DNA of 64,000 bases, from the NCBI RefSeq assembly GCF_009905375.1, contig NW_027419138.1, positions 1 through 64,000 on the forward strand, given 5' to 3'. Each line of letters begins with the position of its first letter. Within the stretch, counting starts at the first letter, position 1. The notes under the pieces are model-generated. The model saw only the letters and a list, made by a program, of their open reading frames with translations. It had not been told where the DNA came from and did not search any database. Below are positions 23,301-35,538 of the stretch, one piece after another. The position numbers and the translations under genes are program-made. The DNA comes from Apium graveolens (taxonomy: Eukaryota > Streptophyta > Magnoliopsida > Apiales > Apiaceae).

Positions 23301-23707
23301 GATCAATTTATACTTATGGTCAGTGTACAATATTCTCTAAAAAATGGTTGGAACATCAAAAAAGCACATATATGTGACGGACTGCATAAATTGTATAATA
23401 TTATGTTTATAGATTCTTCACTTTATTTAACAACATCCTGTGTATTCCTTTTTGTTTTTTCTTATGTTCCTTTCTGCTTTGAATTATGTCTACATTTTCT
23501 AGTGAGTTTGGATATGAAATTTAATAATAAAAAAGAATAAGAAATTGATGGGTTTCATTTAAGAATTTACAAATATGTAATAATGGTATGTCGCCATTTA
23601 CATGTATAATAATTTGAATTGTGAGCAGGGAACTGGACATCTGTAGTGTGTAGATGTTTCTATTTGTATTAAATGAACGTGTTCGAAGTGGATTGGTAGC
23701 TTAGTCA
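20316..23707. repeat. Module a, left arm (unit B)
   Basis: Counterpart of 1898-5310. AT-rich and non-coding apart from a copia-type solo LTR (21495-21840) and a cysteine-rich-peptide-like fragment near 23190-23315. About 55 bp are deleted at about 22905 relative to unit C. Confidence 0.8.
21495..21840 (-). mobile_element. Solo LTR, copia type (unit B)
   Basis: Orthologue of 3072-3417, also 346 bp, with TGTTGTG and CCCAACA ends and no internal retroelement sequence. It is inherited with the unit, not an independent insertion. Confidence 0.6.
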
Positions 23708-24322
23708 TTTAATAATTAAATAACAGCGTTCAAATACCCGAATCTGACTTTTAAAATAATTTAATAATAGTTATCGTGCCTTGAAAATAATTTAAAATAA
23801 TATTTTAAAACTCAAAACTATTTTTCAAAATTTTTAAATCAAAATTAATAAATAAATCTAATTAAAAATTAATTAAAATTAATTATTAATTAAATAGATC
23901 AATTAATCAATTAATTTTTGAATTAATTGATCAATTAAATAATTAATTATCCACTAAAATTAATTATTTAATTAATTCATTTTTTTTTTGAATTAAAAAT
24001 AATTTTCGTAATTAAAATAATGATTTTTGGAATTTTTAAATTATTAAAAACAATTTTCTGAAAATAAATATAGACATAATATCATTTTTATAATTTTTAT
24101 AAATAGAAATCCATTTTTTATAAGTTTTTAAAACAGGGTTTATAAAAATTTGCCACCTTCTTCCTCGGTCGCCGGCGGCAGCCATTGCCGGCCGACCTCA
24201 AGATCGAAAATCTGTCCAGAATTCCCTTAAAAGATGCAGATTAAAAGGAGCGTAGAGCAGGAACATCATCGTGGTTTCTTAGGTCGTAAACGATACCCGA
24301 GTCGGCCGGAAAACCGACTGGA

Positions 24323-25547
24323 ATTCACGTCGCCGGTGATGTCAGATTTTCTGACGACTTTCAGTCGACATCCAATAGACAAAATTTTAGCATGGTTTGA
24401 TTGCTGGTGAGACGATCTACATCTCTACAGTCTGCAAACATGCCCAGATTTAACGGGTTTAAAAATCCGGCCAAAACATGAATTTTCCGATTAATTTTTT
24501 CAAGAACACCAAGAACATTCAAACTCGAAGATCAAACCAACGTTTCTACATGTTAATGAACTCACTACAAGGAAAACAAGCTTCAACAACGGTTTATGTC
24601 CGTTGTCTGATACCCTATTTTTCCGTTGACTATTGAGCCGCCGTCTGTTAGTTGGATCAGACAACGGCTAAAAAACATTTTCTGAGATTATACAGACAAT
24701 GATTATGGATTAAGCCCGTTGTATTACATCCAGAAAAGACAACGTTTTTTGCTTATTTTCATCGTAACAAGCGACATTACTCAAGTGTTCTCACAAACTC
24801 AGAAAACCGTTGTGTAAGGTATAACATTAAAACCAATCCTACAACACTTATTGTTGTATAAACGTTGTTGTGTATTCAGATAGACAACAAAAATGAAATT
24901 GAGCTCGTAGAACTCTTGTAATAAATTTCTACACACAACAGTTTTGGATTTTAATGTATGGCATAATCAGATACATACAACTGTTTATTTGTCCAAATGT
25001 ATTGCATGAATACCTTTGATACAATATCTTAATATTATATAGACAATGGTTTACTAGTGTTGTGAGAGTTAATTTTGCACCAAAGTTTTGTGTTCGAAAG
25101 CATTATTTTAGTATTAAAGACATGATATTTTAATGAAGCTTGGTTCTTAAAAGCGTTGTCTTACACAAAATATAACAAGTAATCAAATGAAATTAACTTT
25201 GCAAATCTAAACAAAAGTTCTAAAGTTAATCCGTGATCGAAAATCACAACAACATAGTTATACAAAAGCTAAAAGCATATTGATATCACTGCTTTCATGA
25301 GTCTAAGATTCACGTCGCTGGTGATGTCAGATTTTCTGATGACTTTCAGTCGACATCCAATAGACAAAATTTTAGCATGGTTTGATTGCTGGTGAGACGA
25401 TCTACATCTCTACAGTCTGCAAACATGCCCAGATTTAACGGGTTTAAAAATCCAGCCAAAACATGAATTTTCCGATTAATTTTTTCAAGAACACCAAGAA
25501 CATTCAAACTCGAAGATCAAACCAACTTTTCTACATGTTAATGAACT
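24323..25547. repeat. Pair of 240-bp direct repeats around an insertion (unit B)
   Basis: 24323-24562 and 25308-25547 are near-identical 240-bp copies running from ATTCACGTCGC to TTAATGAACT. Unit A has only one copy (starting about 5928). The right copy matches unit A better at its start (CGTCGCTGGTGATG, versus CGTCGCCGGTGATG in the left copy). Confidence 0.85.
24563..25307 (+). mobile_element. CACTA-end fragment, 745 bp (unit B)
   Basis: Begins CACTACAAGGAAAACAAGC, a CACTA-type terminus different from that of the resident element. A subterminal zone rich in ACAACGG/CCGTTGTC motifs in both orientations follows. No coding sequence is seen. The other end (CATGAGTCTAAG) does not resemble an inverted TIR, so this is a one-ended fragment or a non-autonomous element that lost an end. 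Confidence 0.6.
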
Positions 25548-26594
25548 CCAAATTTGACATATAATATACCAAAATGAAAAAGATAAAATTATCTACAAGA
25601 TACAATCATCAATTATATAAAAAACATCAACATCAAAAATTCCTATTTTAATCATTAATTAATTCGAATTAAAACAATTAAATAAGAAAATCACCTAGAT
25701 TTCTGCACTCAAATGGATGATTGATTATGAAAGAACTTTTCGAGAGCTTCGATTTGGTATATGGCACGTTTGATTCCGAGTTCGATAACGCTTTCGAATT
25801 TGAATTTGATTCTGAAGAACGTGACGATTTTACAGAGCTTTCTCTGTATTTTCTATATTTTTACTGATCTATTATGATTATATGAATAAAATGAAATAAT
25901 AAATAGGCTATTTATATTTATGGAATATTAATACGTGTTGGATCATATTGGATAAAAAAATAAGTTACTTTGCCGCTAAGTAACTGCAAAAACGATCCGA
26001 TTGGACAATATTTTGGATAACTATCAACCTGTTTTGGATAATTATCAAAACTTTTGGATAACTATTAAACCTTTTGGATAATTATCAAGACCGGGCTTCT
26101 TATAAAATACTTTATCTAAAGATAATGTTATCGAAATGGTTATAGTATCGAAAATTTTGCGCCGGGACACGTACAGGTCAAACCGTAATCCGAACAAAAA
26201 AGTCAAATCACGGAAAATGTCAGGAATTATCAGATTGGGTTAGGAAGGAATTTTTTGAAGAGTTTCGGGTTGTAAAAACGCAAAAACGGTTGAAGTTGGA
26301 CGATTCCGGGCTTTATAAAATAGTTTTGTAATTATTGAGAAAATAATTAATAAAATCATAAATCATTATAAAATCGTATAAAAATCCAAAAATTACCAGA
26401 AAAATACCATAATTATCTATATTTTATTCTGGACATAATCAAATTAACATGTCTATTCTCTACCACATATAAACATCCATATAACAACACCAATCATCAG
26501 ATAATTCACCAAAATTCACATAATAATCATATAATAATCATATAATAATTTTTTATTGATAGAAACAGTTACACGTTATGTCCCGCATATTACA

Positions 26595-28429
26595 ATAGAG
26601 GAGGTAACTCGAAATTATAGGGAATGTTGGGATTGATTTGCCAGTGTTGTCATGCAACCAATGGAGAAGTAGTCTGCATAAACTACACGGGTTCAGTCTT
26701 GCTCTAGTCTTAAGTGTAATCCATGGAAGAGACCACGACCAATTTATACTTATGGTTCGTGTACAATATTCTCTTAAAAAATTGATTGAAACATCAAAGA
26801 AGCAAATATATGTGACTGAATGTATAAATTGTATAACATTATGTTTATAGATTCTTCACTTTATTTAACAACCTCCGGTATATTCCTTTCTGTTTTTGCC
26901 TATGTTCCTTTCTGCTTTGAATTATGTCTGCATTTTATAGCGAGTCTAGATGTGAAATTTAGATATAAAGAAGAATACGAAAGTGATGGATTTCATTTAA
27001 CACTTTAATAATATGTAATAATAGTATGTCACCATTTCATGTATAATAATTTGAATTATGAACAGGGAATTGGACATGTGTAGTCTGAGGATGTATCTGT
27101 TTGTATTACATGAACGTGTTCGAAGTGGATTGGTAGCTTAATCGATTTATGGTTCGAGATGTGATGGACGTTTGTATCCCTTCGGCTCCTCATCAAAAAT
27201 CAATTTCTTAATGTCAATATTCAGTTGTAATTTACAATAATATTTTAGATCCTAATACGCTTGACCCCTAGGCCACAACAAATGGTTAGAAATAAAAAGG
27301 TATGAGGTAAGTGCAGTTCTAGTGAATTACAAGAGAACCATAATGAATACTTCAATTCTCAGAATTCCCTATTTTCCCTCACATTCGAATCAAACAAACA
27401 TTAAAATATAGGAATTGTCTAATATAAGGAAAACAAAATCTAAGTAATATGAAAATTTAAGGTAAAAACAAAACCAGTTCACTTGCAAACAAAGCGGTAG
27501 CAACTACTTATTAAATCTCTTAAATTAAGCTGAGTTGAAAAATATGAAATTTTTTTATCTCGCTGCCTTAAAGAGACTCTTACCTCGAAATTCTTGAATG
27601 GTGTCTCTGTTTTAGCCCCCTTTACGCACCAAGCACCTTTAGCACATATTATGGTCACAATCATTTAGGGCAGTACAGTATTGACACTTCCAGGCATCTG
27701 TCAATTGGACATGCTTTTCTTTCACTGGAGTAACATCAACTTCAGATAGCCCATTTTCTAATCCTTTGAGAAAGTTCGAAAAATATCTTCCAGTTACCTT
27801 AGTTAAATTTATAATCTCCTTACGAATTTTTTTAATAAATTCTTCTGAACTAGCCTCATCCCTAAAGTATTTTTACAGCTTATTCTCTGCATAATCATGG
27901 AGCCTTTCTAAAGCCACCTCAGCCTCACCTTGTAGTTACTCAAATACCTTTGTCTTCGTATATGCTTCTCGTGGCAGAGAATATCCATAAATATAAGTCC
28001 ATTTTAATACTCGTCTTTATTAAAAAATCTGCTACCAAGCTTCCGTAAAAAAGCTTAGGTGTTCTCACTAACAATGTTTTTTCTCCAGGTTCGAGTTTCT
28101 GAAGTTTCTTTTTTTTTATCTCGCTTAGATCTGATAATGCTTTCTCTCTTGACTTTTCATTTATAGCCCACCTTTCATAAAATTGAGCATATCTCTTGAT
28201 GTATTCGTGAGCCGATGCTCTAAGTCTAACAACTTCACATTATGCTCTCCTCACAGTCTCCTAATAACAGTTACACGCCTTAGGATCATGTGCATTCCAT
28301 GATCTTAGGCATATCCAACAAAACTCATGCTTGCAAGGACGCTTACAAGTACTCAGTAGTATGCTCCAACTGTACGTACAAACATCGAAATTTTGTGTTC
28401 TATGATTTAGATGATAAATGCATCCAACA
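26595..28429. repeat. Module a, right arm (unit B)
   Basis: Counterpart of 7214-9048: a cysteine-rich-peptide-like fragment at about 26630-26760, AT-rich spacer, then the ARIADNE fragment. Confidence 0.75.
27631..28381 (-). pseudogene. ARIADNE-type RBR ligase fragment (module a, unit B)
   Basis: Same content as 8250-9000: Rcat core, ariadne helices, zinc finger. The Rcat reads WICL, so the Cys lost in unit A is kept here. The stop codons after the Rcat and within the zinc finger are unchanged. It does not encode a working ligase. Confidence 0.75.
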
Positions 28430-29922
28430 TGTTTTGAAGACTACACGTGTATCATTATTGATTTTTGTATTCTCTGGACAATCACAAGAAAGTTTCTACG
28501 ATTAAACAACAATACCATGATAAAATCTTACATAAGTTATCACCATTTCCCTCTATATATGACCTTTAAAAGTCATGGCCATACTTTAATACCCAGATAT
28601 ATTTATTTGATTTTCTAATTAGTAAAATATATATTATATTAATTATGTGTTAATTTGTATAAAAAAGCTATTAGAAGAAATAATGAATGGCTTCATCACG
28701 GTAATCTTTAAAGTCAATATTAGCAAATTGGCAATGATTACTAAAATCTAGCTCGTAAAGAAGCAAAAGAAGCTTGACAAGTAAATAGTTATAATATCAT
28801 TGATTGATCAAACCTTAATATAGCTCGTAAAGAAGCTAAAGAAGCTTGACAAGTAAATAGTTATAATATCATTGATTGATCGGCCTTCTAAATATTATAG
28901 AGCATCCATTTATTCGATGCAACTAAATTTTGTGGCTTCATGCTCATAAATATAAGATTGAATAACATTAAAATCTTAATTTATTTAGAATTAAAAGATA
29001 TTCAAGTTTTAATTAAACAACTTTGCAAACTTAGAGGACTATTCAATTTATTTCTAAAGAGATCAAAATAATATTGTATTGAGCCAATTAACAATTAGTC
29101 ATTTACCCTTCCATTAAGGACACTTGTATAGTCCAGTTTCAAAAAAGCCCATATGTCCTTTTGGTGAACCACCAAATCATGAGTATGCATATATCTTAAT
29201 AACCTAAAAATCATTGTTTCATTTTAAAAATGTATTATCGATAAATATTCATATATTACTACATATTTAATATTTGTCCTTATCATTTTTGTAAAAAAAA
29301 TGTGTCCCTTACTACTAAAATAATTTATTTTTTGATATACTATCGGTTACTATCCAAAATTGCATAATATTTAAAATTTTTTATTTTATATTGTTGTTAA
29401 GTTACATTGTACCAAACATCCAAAAAATAAGTATATTGTGCATTGTGCATTGTATTCAAATAATTTATTTTTAAATATATAAATACCTCTCATCAATTAA
29501 AATTGCATATTATTTAATAGAAAATGTGTCTTTCATATTATTGTCTTAACAAAAAGTCCAACTATATTATATATAAATATATGTAAAAAATTGTACTTTA
29601 TTTTTCCAGCTGTATATAGATTTCACAAATTAAATGAGCATTTATAAAATTTGTATTTCCTGGATGTTATCCTGTTGTAAACATACGTTATACTTTGAAA
29701 TCAGTGGTAATGTTATTGACTTATTTTTTTCATATCCCTCTATTCTACTATAAATACGTACACAATCTATGTTCGTGCAAATCATACAGTATCCTTTTTT
29801 TTATGTAATCTTGTATAGAATGATAGTAAGAAGACCTCTCATATAATGATAGTGTAAGAATATTTAAATTTGATAACAAAAATGTGTTATAGTTTATCAA
29901 ATCCATATAATTTGAGGATGTT

Positions 29923-29927
29923 CATGG
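29923..29927. other. Target-site duplication CATGG (left)
   Basis: CATGG directly precedes the left LTR and recurs at 34869-34873 after the right LTR. Units A and C have a single CATGG in the uninterrupted sequence GTTCATGGTACATC, so they preserve the empty site. Confidence 0.97.
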
Positions 29928-29947
29928 TGAAGAACAACCTGCAACTT

Positions 29948-29990
<43 letters not shown>

Positions 29991-30294
29991 CTGTATGTGT
30001 ATTGTGTTAAACCTGAGGAAACATATATGCAGAAACTGAACTAACTTTTATTGACTGCAATGCTCTACTTAAATAATACAAAACAAGACTCAAACGTTAA
30101 CCACGTTCCCTACAAACCAGGTACTAGAAACTGACTCCTACTAAAACTCTGCACTACTAACTTATTCAAATGCAGGCTCCTAAAACTACTCTCACGACCA
30201 GACTTGGTCAATACATGCATGTAACCAAAGTAAACTAGTTATTTAAATAAACTAAACATAATAAATATAAACTTAGTTTAGATTAATTCCAACA
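29928..30294 (-). repeat. 3' LTR of copia element (367 bp)
   Basis: Starts TGAAGAAC and ends CCAACA. On the minus strand it holds a TATA-like TATTATTTAAG and a CAATAAAAG polyadenylation-type signal. It differs from the 5' LTR by about three substitutions plus the length of a (TA)n tract. Confidence 0.95.
29950..29989. repeat. (TA)n microsatellite in the 3' LTR
   Basis: About 20 TA dinucleotides; the equivalent tract in the other LTR (about 34547-34562) has only about 8. This length change accounts for the 22-bp size difference between the LTRs. Confidence 0.95.
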
Positions 30295-30295
30295 A

Positions 30296-30308
30296 ACTCC
30301 CCCTTAAT
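30296..30308 (-). other. Polypurine tract
   Basis: On the minus strand AAGGGGGAGTT lies just upstream of the 3' LTR, the position used to prime plus-strand DNA synthesis. Confidence 0.9.
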
Positions 30309-30313
30309 CTAAA

Positions 30314-33300
30314 CTAGTTTATTTCAGACAAATTTTTGACACCCAGGAGACTCCGCATCTTCTCAAACTTAACGATAGGCAATGCTTTAGTGAGCGTATC
30401 AGCTCGTTGTTCCTGCGTTTTCACATACTCCAGTTTAATGTCTCCTCGTTCCACACAATCTCTGATGAAATGATAACGTATGTCAATGTGTTTCGATCGA
30501 CCGTGAAACACTGGATTTTTGGCTAGGTTTATAGCTGATTTATTGTCGACATATAATAGCACTGGACCTGGGTCTTTACCTGCAACTGCTGCCAACAAGT
30601 ACTTCATCCATATACCCTGACAGGCAGCCACTGTGGCTGCCATGAACTCTGCTTCACAGGAGGATAGAGCCACGCATTTCTACTTCTGAGAGACCCATGT
30701 AATGACACTTTCATTTAGATAGAAAACAACCCCCCCTGTGCTTCTTCTGTCGTCAATGTGTCCTGCCAAATCACTGTCCGAGTACCCTGTGAGTTCATTG
30801 TTGCCGCTGTTCTTGCTGTACATCAAGCCATAATTAGTTGTACCCTTTATATAACGTAATACTCATTTAACAGCGTTGAGATGCAGAACCGTGGGTCGTT
30901 CCATATAACGACTCACTATACCAACCGGAAAAGCTATATCCGGCCTGGTATGAACTAAGTATCGAAGGCCGCCCACCAAACTCTTATACTCTGTTGAGTC
31001 AACAACCTTTCCATGAGGATCTTTTCTAAGCACCAATTTTGGGTCCATCGGATACTTTGTTGGGTTACATCCTGTCATACCAGCCTTCTCAAGAATCTTA
31101 TTCGCATATGCAGATTGTTTGAGCTCCACGAAGCCTTCCCCCTGTGTCACCTGAATTCCCAGATAGTAAGACAACAAACCAAGATCACTCATCTCGAAAT
31201 GTTGCTCCATTTGTTGCTTGAATTTCTTTATGCCTGCTGTGCTCGTTCCTGTTATTAGAAGATCATCAACGTAAACAGCAACAACCAGGCTTTCATTTTC
31301 TTCCCGCCTCGTATACACGGCATGCTCGTAAGGGCATCTAGTCAGACCCATCCCTTCAAGGCACTTATTCAGTTTTGAATACCAAGCCCTTGGGGCCTGT
31401 CGAAGACCATACAAGGCTTTGCTCAATTTATAAACTAAGTGTTCCTGACCTTTCTTTATAAATCCTTCTGGCTGTGAGACATACACTGCTTCACTTAGTT
31501 CACCGTTTAGAAAAGCCGACTTTACGTCTAAATGGTGGATTTCCCATCCATTTTTAGCAGCCAGTGCGAGAAGGAGCCTGACCGTTTCAAGTCGTGTCAC
31601 CGGGGCAAAAATCTCATCAAAGTCAACGCCCCGCTCTTGCACATAACCTTTTGCGACGACTCGAGCTTTATACTTCACTATGTTCCCACCAGTGTCTCGC
31701 TTAGCCTTGAATATCCATTTTAGGTCAATCGTCTTTTGTCCATCAGGCAGCTTAGTGAGGGTCCAGGTCTGATTTCTTTCAATAGCTTCTATCTCTCTTT
31801 CCATTGCTTCTCTCCATTCCCTTTTCTTTGTTGCTTGGCTGTAGTTGATAGGTTCATCCACACCCATCAGTAATAATTCATCTGACAGCTCCACTTCCTC
31901 TGTTTCATCGTACAGTTCACTCAATAATCGTAGTTTTCGTGGTTGGCTGCTTTCTGAACTCTGATTTTCACTACCCATTGAGGATGTTATAGACTGCGGA
32001 GTGTTTTGATCAGAACTAGTGTTGTGATCTGAACTTGTTGCCTCTATTGAATTTATACTCCCACCTCCAGTGTACCGTGACTGCATTGGAGTGTTATACT
32101 CTGCACCGAATTCTGTACCGCCCGTCTCGCCAAGTGCTTTGTCAAATAGAGTATAATTCCCATGATGAGCTGTTGTATAATTTTCTATCTGGTTCCATGA
32201 CCATCTCGCCTTCTCATCGAATACGACATCTCAGCTTATTAAAATTTGCTTGGTCAAAGGATCATATAATCTATATCCTTTTGTGCCAGCCTCTCTACCA
32301 AGATTAATTACAGTCCGACTTCGATCATCCAATTTTCTTGTATGGACAGAAGGAACTTTCATATATGCAATACACCCAAAGATTTTTACGTGCCCAAAGT
32401 TTGGCTTCTCACCTGTCAACACCTCATGAGGAGTCTGTGTAGAGAGTGCTCGTGTGGATAATCGATTCAGAATGTATACGGAGTGCCTGACTGCCTCTCC
32501 CCATAAGGAAGCCGATAAATCCATAGATTTCAGAAAACTTCGTGTCATTGCTACCACCGTACGGTTGCGCCTTTCGACTACGCCATTCTGTTGAGGCGTA
32601 TACGGGGTAGTATATTGTCTGTGGATACCGTTTTCTTCACAGTACGAGTTGAAACTCCGAGAACAAAATTTGCCACCGCGGTCTGTGCGCAATGCCTTTA
32701 TCTTGTCTGACCCATTCTCTACCAGAGCTCGAAATCTTTTGAAAACGTCAAAAGCTTCACCCTTTTCCCTGAGCATATAGACCCACATATATCTAGTATA
32801 ATCATCAACGAGGAGAAGAAAGTACCTGTTTCCACTTGGTGTTTCGGGTGTCATTGGACCACAAAGATCGCCATGGATCAGCTCGAGAATTTTGTTTGCT
32901 CTGTATTGTGACTGTGCGGGGAATGGTTTCCTGACCTGTTTAGCCATCAAACAACCCGAACAATGTTCTTTTAGAGCAGTTATAACCGGTAGACCCTCCA
33001 CCATCTCATTCTTAGACATGAAGCTCAAAGCCTGAAAATTAACATGCCCCAGACGCTTGTGCCACAGCCAAGAAGTCTCCTCTGCCTTGGTTAACAAACA
33101 AGTAGATTCATGATTTTCAAGTTCAATTTTATACAATCTATTTCCTGATCTCTTGACCCTCATAAGAAGTCTTCCCCGTTCATCATGAATCCAGAGCCAA
33201 TCCCCATTAAGCACTACTTTATTTCCATCCTCAGCAAGTTGTCCAAGACTTATAATATTATTACGGAGATTCGGGATGTAATATACCTCACGAAAAATCT

Positions 33301-34495
33301 TTTCTTCTCCGTTCTTGTATTTAAATGCCACTGTGCCTTTACCCTTTATGTCAACCGTAGACCCGTCTCCGAAACGAACCTCCCCTGTCACTTTCTCATC
33401 CAACTCACTAAATTTGAATCTTTGCCCGGTCATGTGATTACTTGCGCCGTTATCCAGGTACCAAATGTTTGACACTCTTTTGCCATTTTCACCGTCTACA
33501 ATCAAACCTGGGATTACATTCCTTTCATTCAGAAACAATTTTCGTTGTCCGCATTCTGCCATTAACAGCGCTGGTTCATCATCAGTGGTCTGTAACATGT
33601 TGACCTCCGCATGTTGGTCCTTCTCTCGTTTGGGCTTTCGACACTCGGCCGCATAGTGACCATAGGCGAGACAGTTGAAACATCTAATTTTGCTCCTATC
33701 TCGCCCCGTACGAACACCTTCCTTTCCACGATAGTCACCTCCATTTTGACGTCCCTTTGAGTTAGACCTTTTGAGCCACTCATCTCTGGTTAACAACAAT
33801 TGACCACTCTCTTGTTTTTCTCTCTTAACCCACTCATCCTCTGTGAGTAATAATTGTCCACCCACAGGTTCTTCCTGACCCTTGAGTCGTTCTTCATGGG
33901 CCTTTAAAGACCCGACTGCTTCCTCTACCGACATTTTCTCGAGATCACCAAACTGTTCAATTGTGGAAGCTATCTGCAGAAATTTTGTTGGTACTGCCCT
34001 TAATAATTTTTTCACAACGTAGCTTTCTTCCACACTTTCACCCAAGGCTCGGATGTTTGCAACTAACCCATTTAATTTAAAGCAAAAGTCGTCCAGCAGC
34101 TCCCCGTTTTTCATCTTCAAGGACTCAAAATCTGCTTTCAATGTTTGTACCTTTGCCCTTTTAACACGCTCCGCACCGAGACACATAGTTTTAAGCGCCT
34201 CCCATGCTTCTTTAGCAGTGGTTTTCTCAGCAAGTGACAAGAGGAAATCCTCAGGTATTCCTTGAAAGATTGCTGCTAAAGCGAGTTTATCGACGGTCTC
34301 GTCCACATTCCCCTTAGGATCTTTGGGTTCTATAGCTTGCCATACCCCATGTGCTTGCATGAACACCTTCATCTTAATAGCCCATGCGGTGTAGTTTTCT
34401 CGCATCAGCATCGGATAGTTCAGACCAACTCCACCCTCTCTTACTTTCCCATTCCCTGCTTCCATCGTTGTTCCCCTGGGCATATATTTTGTCAT
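30314..34495 (-). pseudogene. Copia gag-pol polyprotein, three nonsense codons
   Basis: A single minus-strand frame runs from ATG 34495 to a stop at 30314 (about 1,393 codons), without frameshifts. The GAG domain is followed by a CCHC knuckle (residues about 272-285, CFNCLAYGHYAAEC). The protease motif DNGAS is at about 348-352, with Asn where Ser or Thr is usual. The integrase HHCC region is at about 477-515 and the DDE residues are D543, D605 and E641. The RT has YVDD at 31262-31273. RNase H carries ALSSCEAEF and HIDIRYHFIRD. Stops lie at 32231-32233 (between integrase and RT), 30863-30865 (end of RT) and 30680-30682 (within RNase H). It cannot move without help. Confidence 0.95.
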
Positions 34496-34508
34496 CCGCC
34501 AGAGGTCT

Positions 34509-34521
34509 GGCTCTGATACCA
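34509..34521 (-). other. Primer-binding site (initiator tRNA-Met)
   Basis: On the minus strand TGGTATCAGAGCC starts two bases after the 5' LTR, complementary to the 3' end of plant initiator tRNA-Met, the standard copia primer. Confidence 0.95.
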
Positions 34522-34523
34522 CG

Positions 34524-34868
34524 TGAAGAACAACCTGCAACTTGAGATATATATATATATATAACTGTATATGTATTGCGTTAAACCTGAGGAAACAGAT
34601 ATGCAGAAACTGAACTAACTTTTATTGACTGCAATGCTCTACTTAAATAATACAAAACAAGACTCAAACGTTAACCACGTTCCCTACAAACCAGGTACTA
34701 GAAACTGACTCCTACTAAAACTCTGCACTACTAACTTATTCAAATGCAGGCTCCTAAAACTACTCTCACGACCAGACTTGGTCAATACATGCATGTAACC
34801 AAAGTAAACTAGTTATTTAAATAAACTAAACATAATAAATATAAACTTAGTTTAGATTAATTCCAACA
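34524..34868 (-). repeat. 5' LTR of copia element (345 bp)
   Basis: Partner of 29928-30294, followed by the CATGG duplication at 34869-34873. About three substitutions over roughly 340 comparable bases imply a young insertion. Confidence 0.95.
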
Positions 34869-35225
34869 CATGGTACATCATTATATTGAAATTAATTTTT
34901 TTAAGATGATGATATTTCATGAACTATCCTTAGATTATATAGATTTTGTGTTTTAGAGAAATAGAAATGCATATTAATTGAAGAAAATTAGTGATACAAT
35001 TTTCTTTTATATTACTGGTTATTTATATTATTGAGGATTTGTGAATGCAATGAGTTGTTTCAATAATTTGGAAACTTGAGCTAATCTGATCCTTAACCAT
35101 ATGGGAGATGGGATTGCAAAGTCTTTTTACCATAATTTTTATTTTTCTGTTTACCAATTTTAATTGTGTATATTCATTGGTGAATATAATAGTGGGGTAC
35201 ATGTGATACATCACTATATTGAAAC

Positions 35226-35538
35226 TGTTAGATTTATGCTTCAAATATTGTCTAGTTAATTATATTTAATTATTAGATGTTTTAGATATTTAGCAATAGA
35301 TTAATTATTAGATAAAAATATTATATTAGAATTGTTTAGTAGTGGGGTAGTGGAGTAAATTATGGAAATGTAATTTACCCATTAATTATTAGTGGTTAGT
35401 TTTGGTAGTAGTTAGTTTTAATATGTTTGTAAAGCCTATATAATGGCTAGTTTACCTTGAGTTTTATAATAAGTAAAAATAGCAGTACAAGTTCTCTGCA
35501 AACTATAAGTTTCTTTTTTTCTCTAAGTTTTTCCAACA
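35226..35538 (+). mobile_element. Solo LTR, copia type, 313 bp (unit B)
   Basis: Orthologue of 10929-11241 with TGTTAG and CCAACA ends and identical length. It is unrelated in sequence to the LTRs of the nearby full-length element. Confidence 0.5.

Larger units (their letters stand above)
23708..26594 (-). mobile_element. Ty3/gypsy-like LTR remnant with nested insertion (unit B)
   Basis: Counterpart of 5311-7213, with the same minus-strand TGTAATATGCGGGACATAA edge at 26594 and TATA-like box. It is interrupted at 24563 by a CACTA-end fragment, after which 240 bp of the remnant are repeated before it continues. Confidence 0.45.
29928..34868 (-). mobile_element. Ty1/copia LTR retrotransposon, full length, 4,941 bp
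   Basis: A structurally complete minus-strand copia element: LTRs at both ends, a primer-binding site, a polypurine tract, and a 5-bp target duplication (CATGG). The domain order is GAG, protease, integrase, RT, RNase H, which defines Ty1/copia. All coding sequence is in one frame with three nonsense codons. It is absent from units A and C, so it inserted after the array formed or in a single unit before later exchange. I do not assign a lineage. Confidence 0.97.

Noticed and set aside
33185..34265. Plus-strand frames of 63-95 codons inside the copia element
   Set aside because: Shadows of the minus-strand gag-pol frame.
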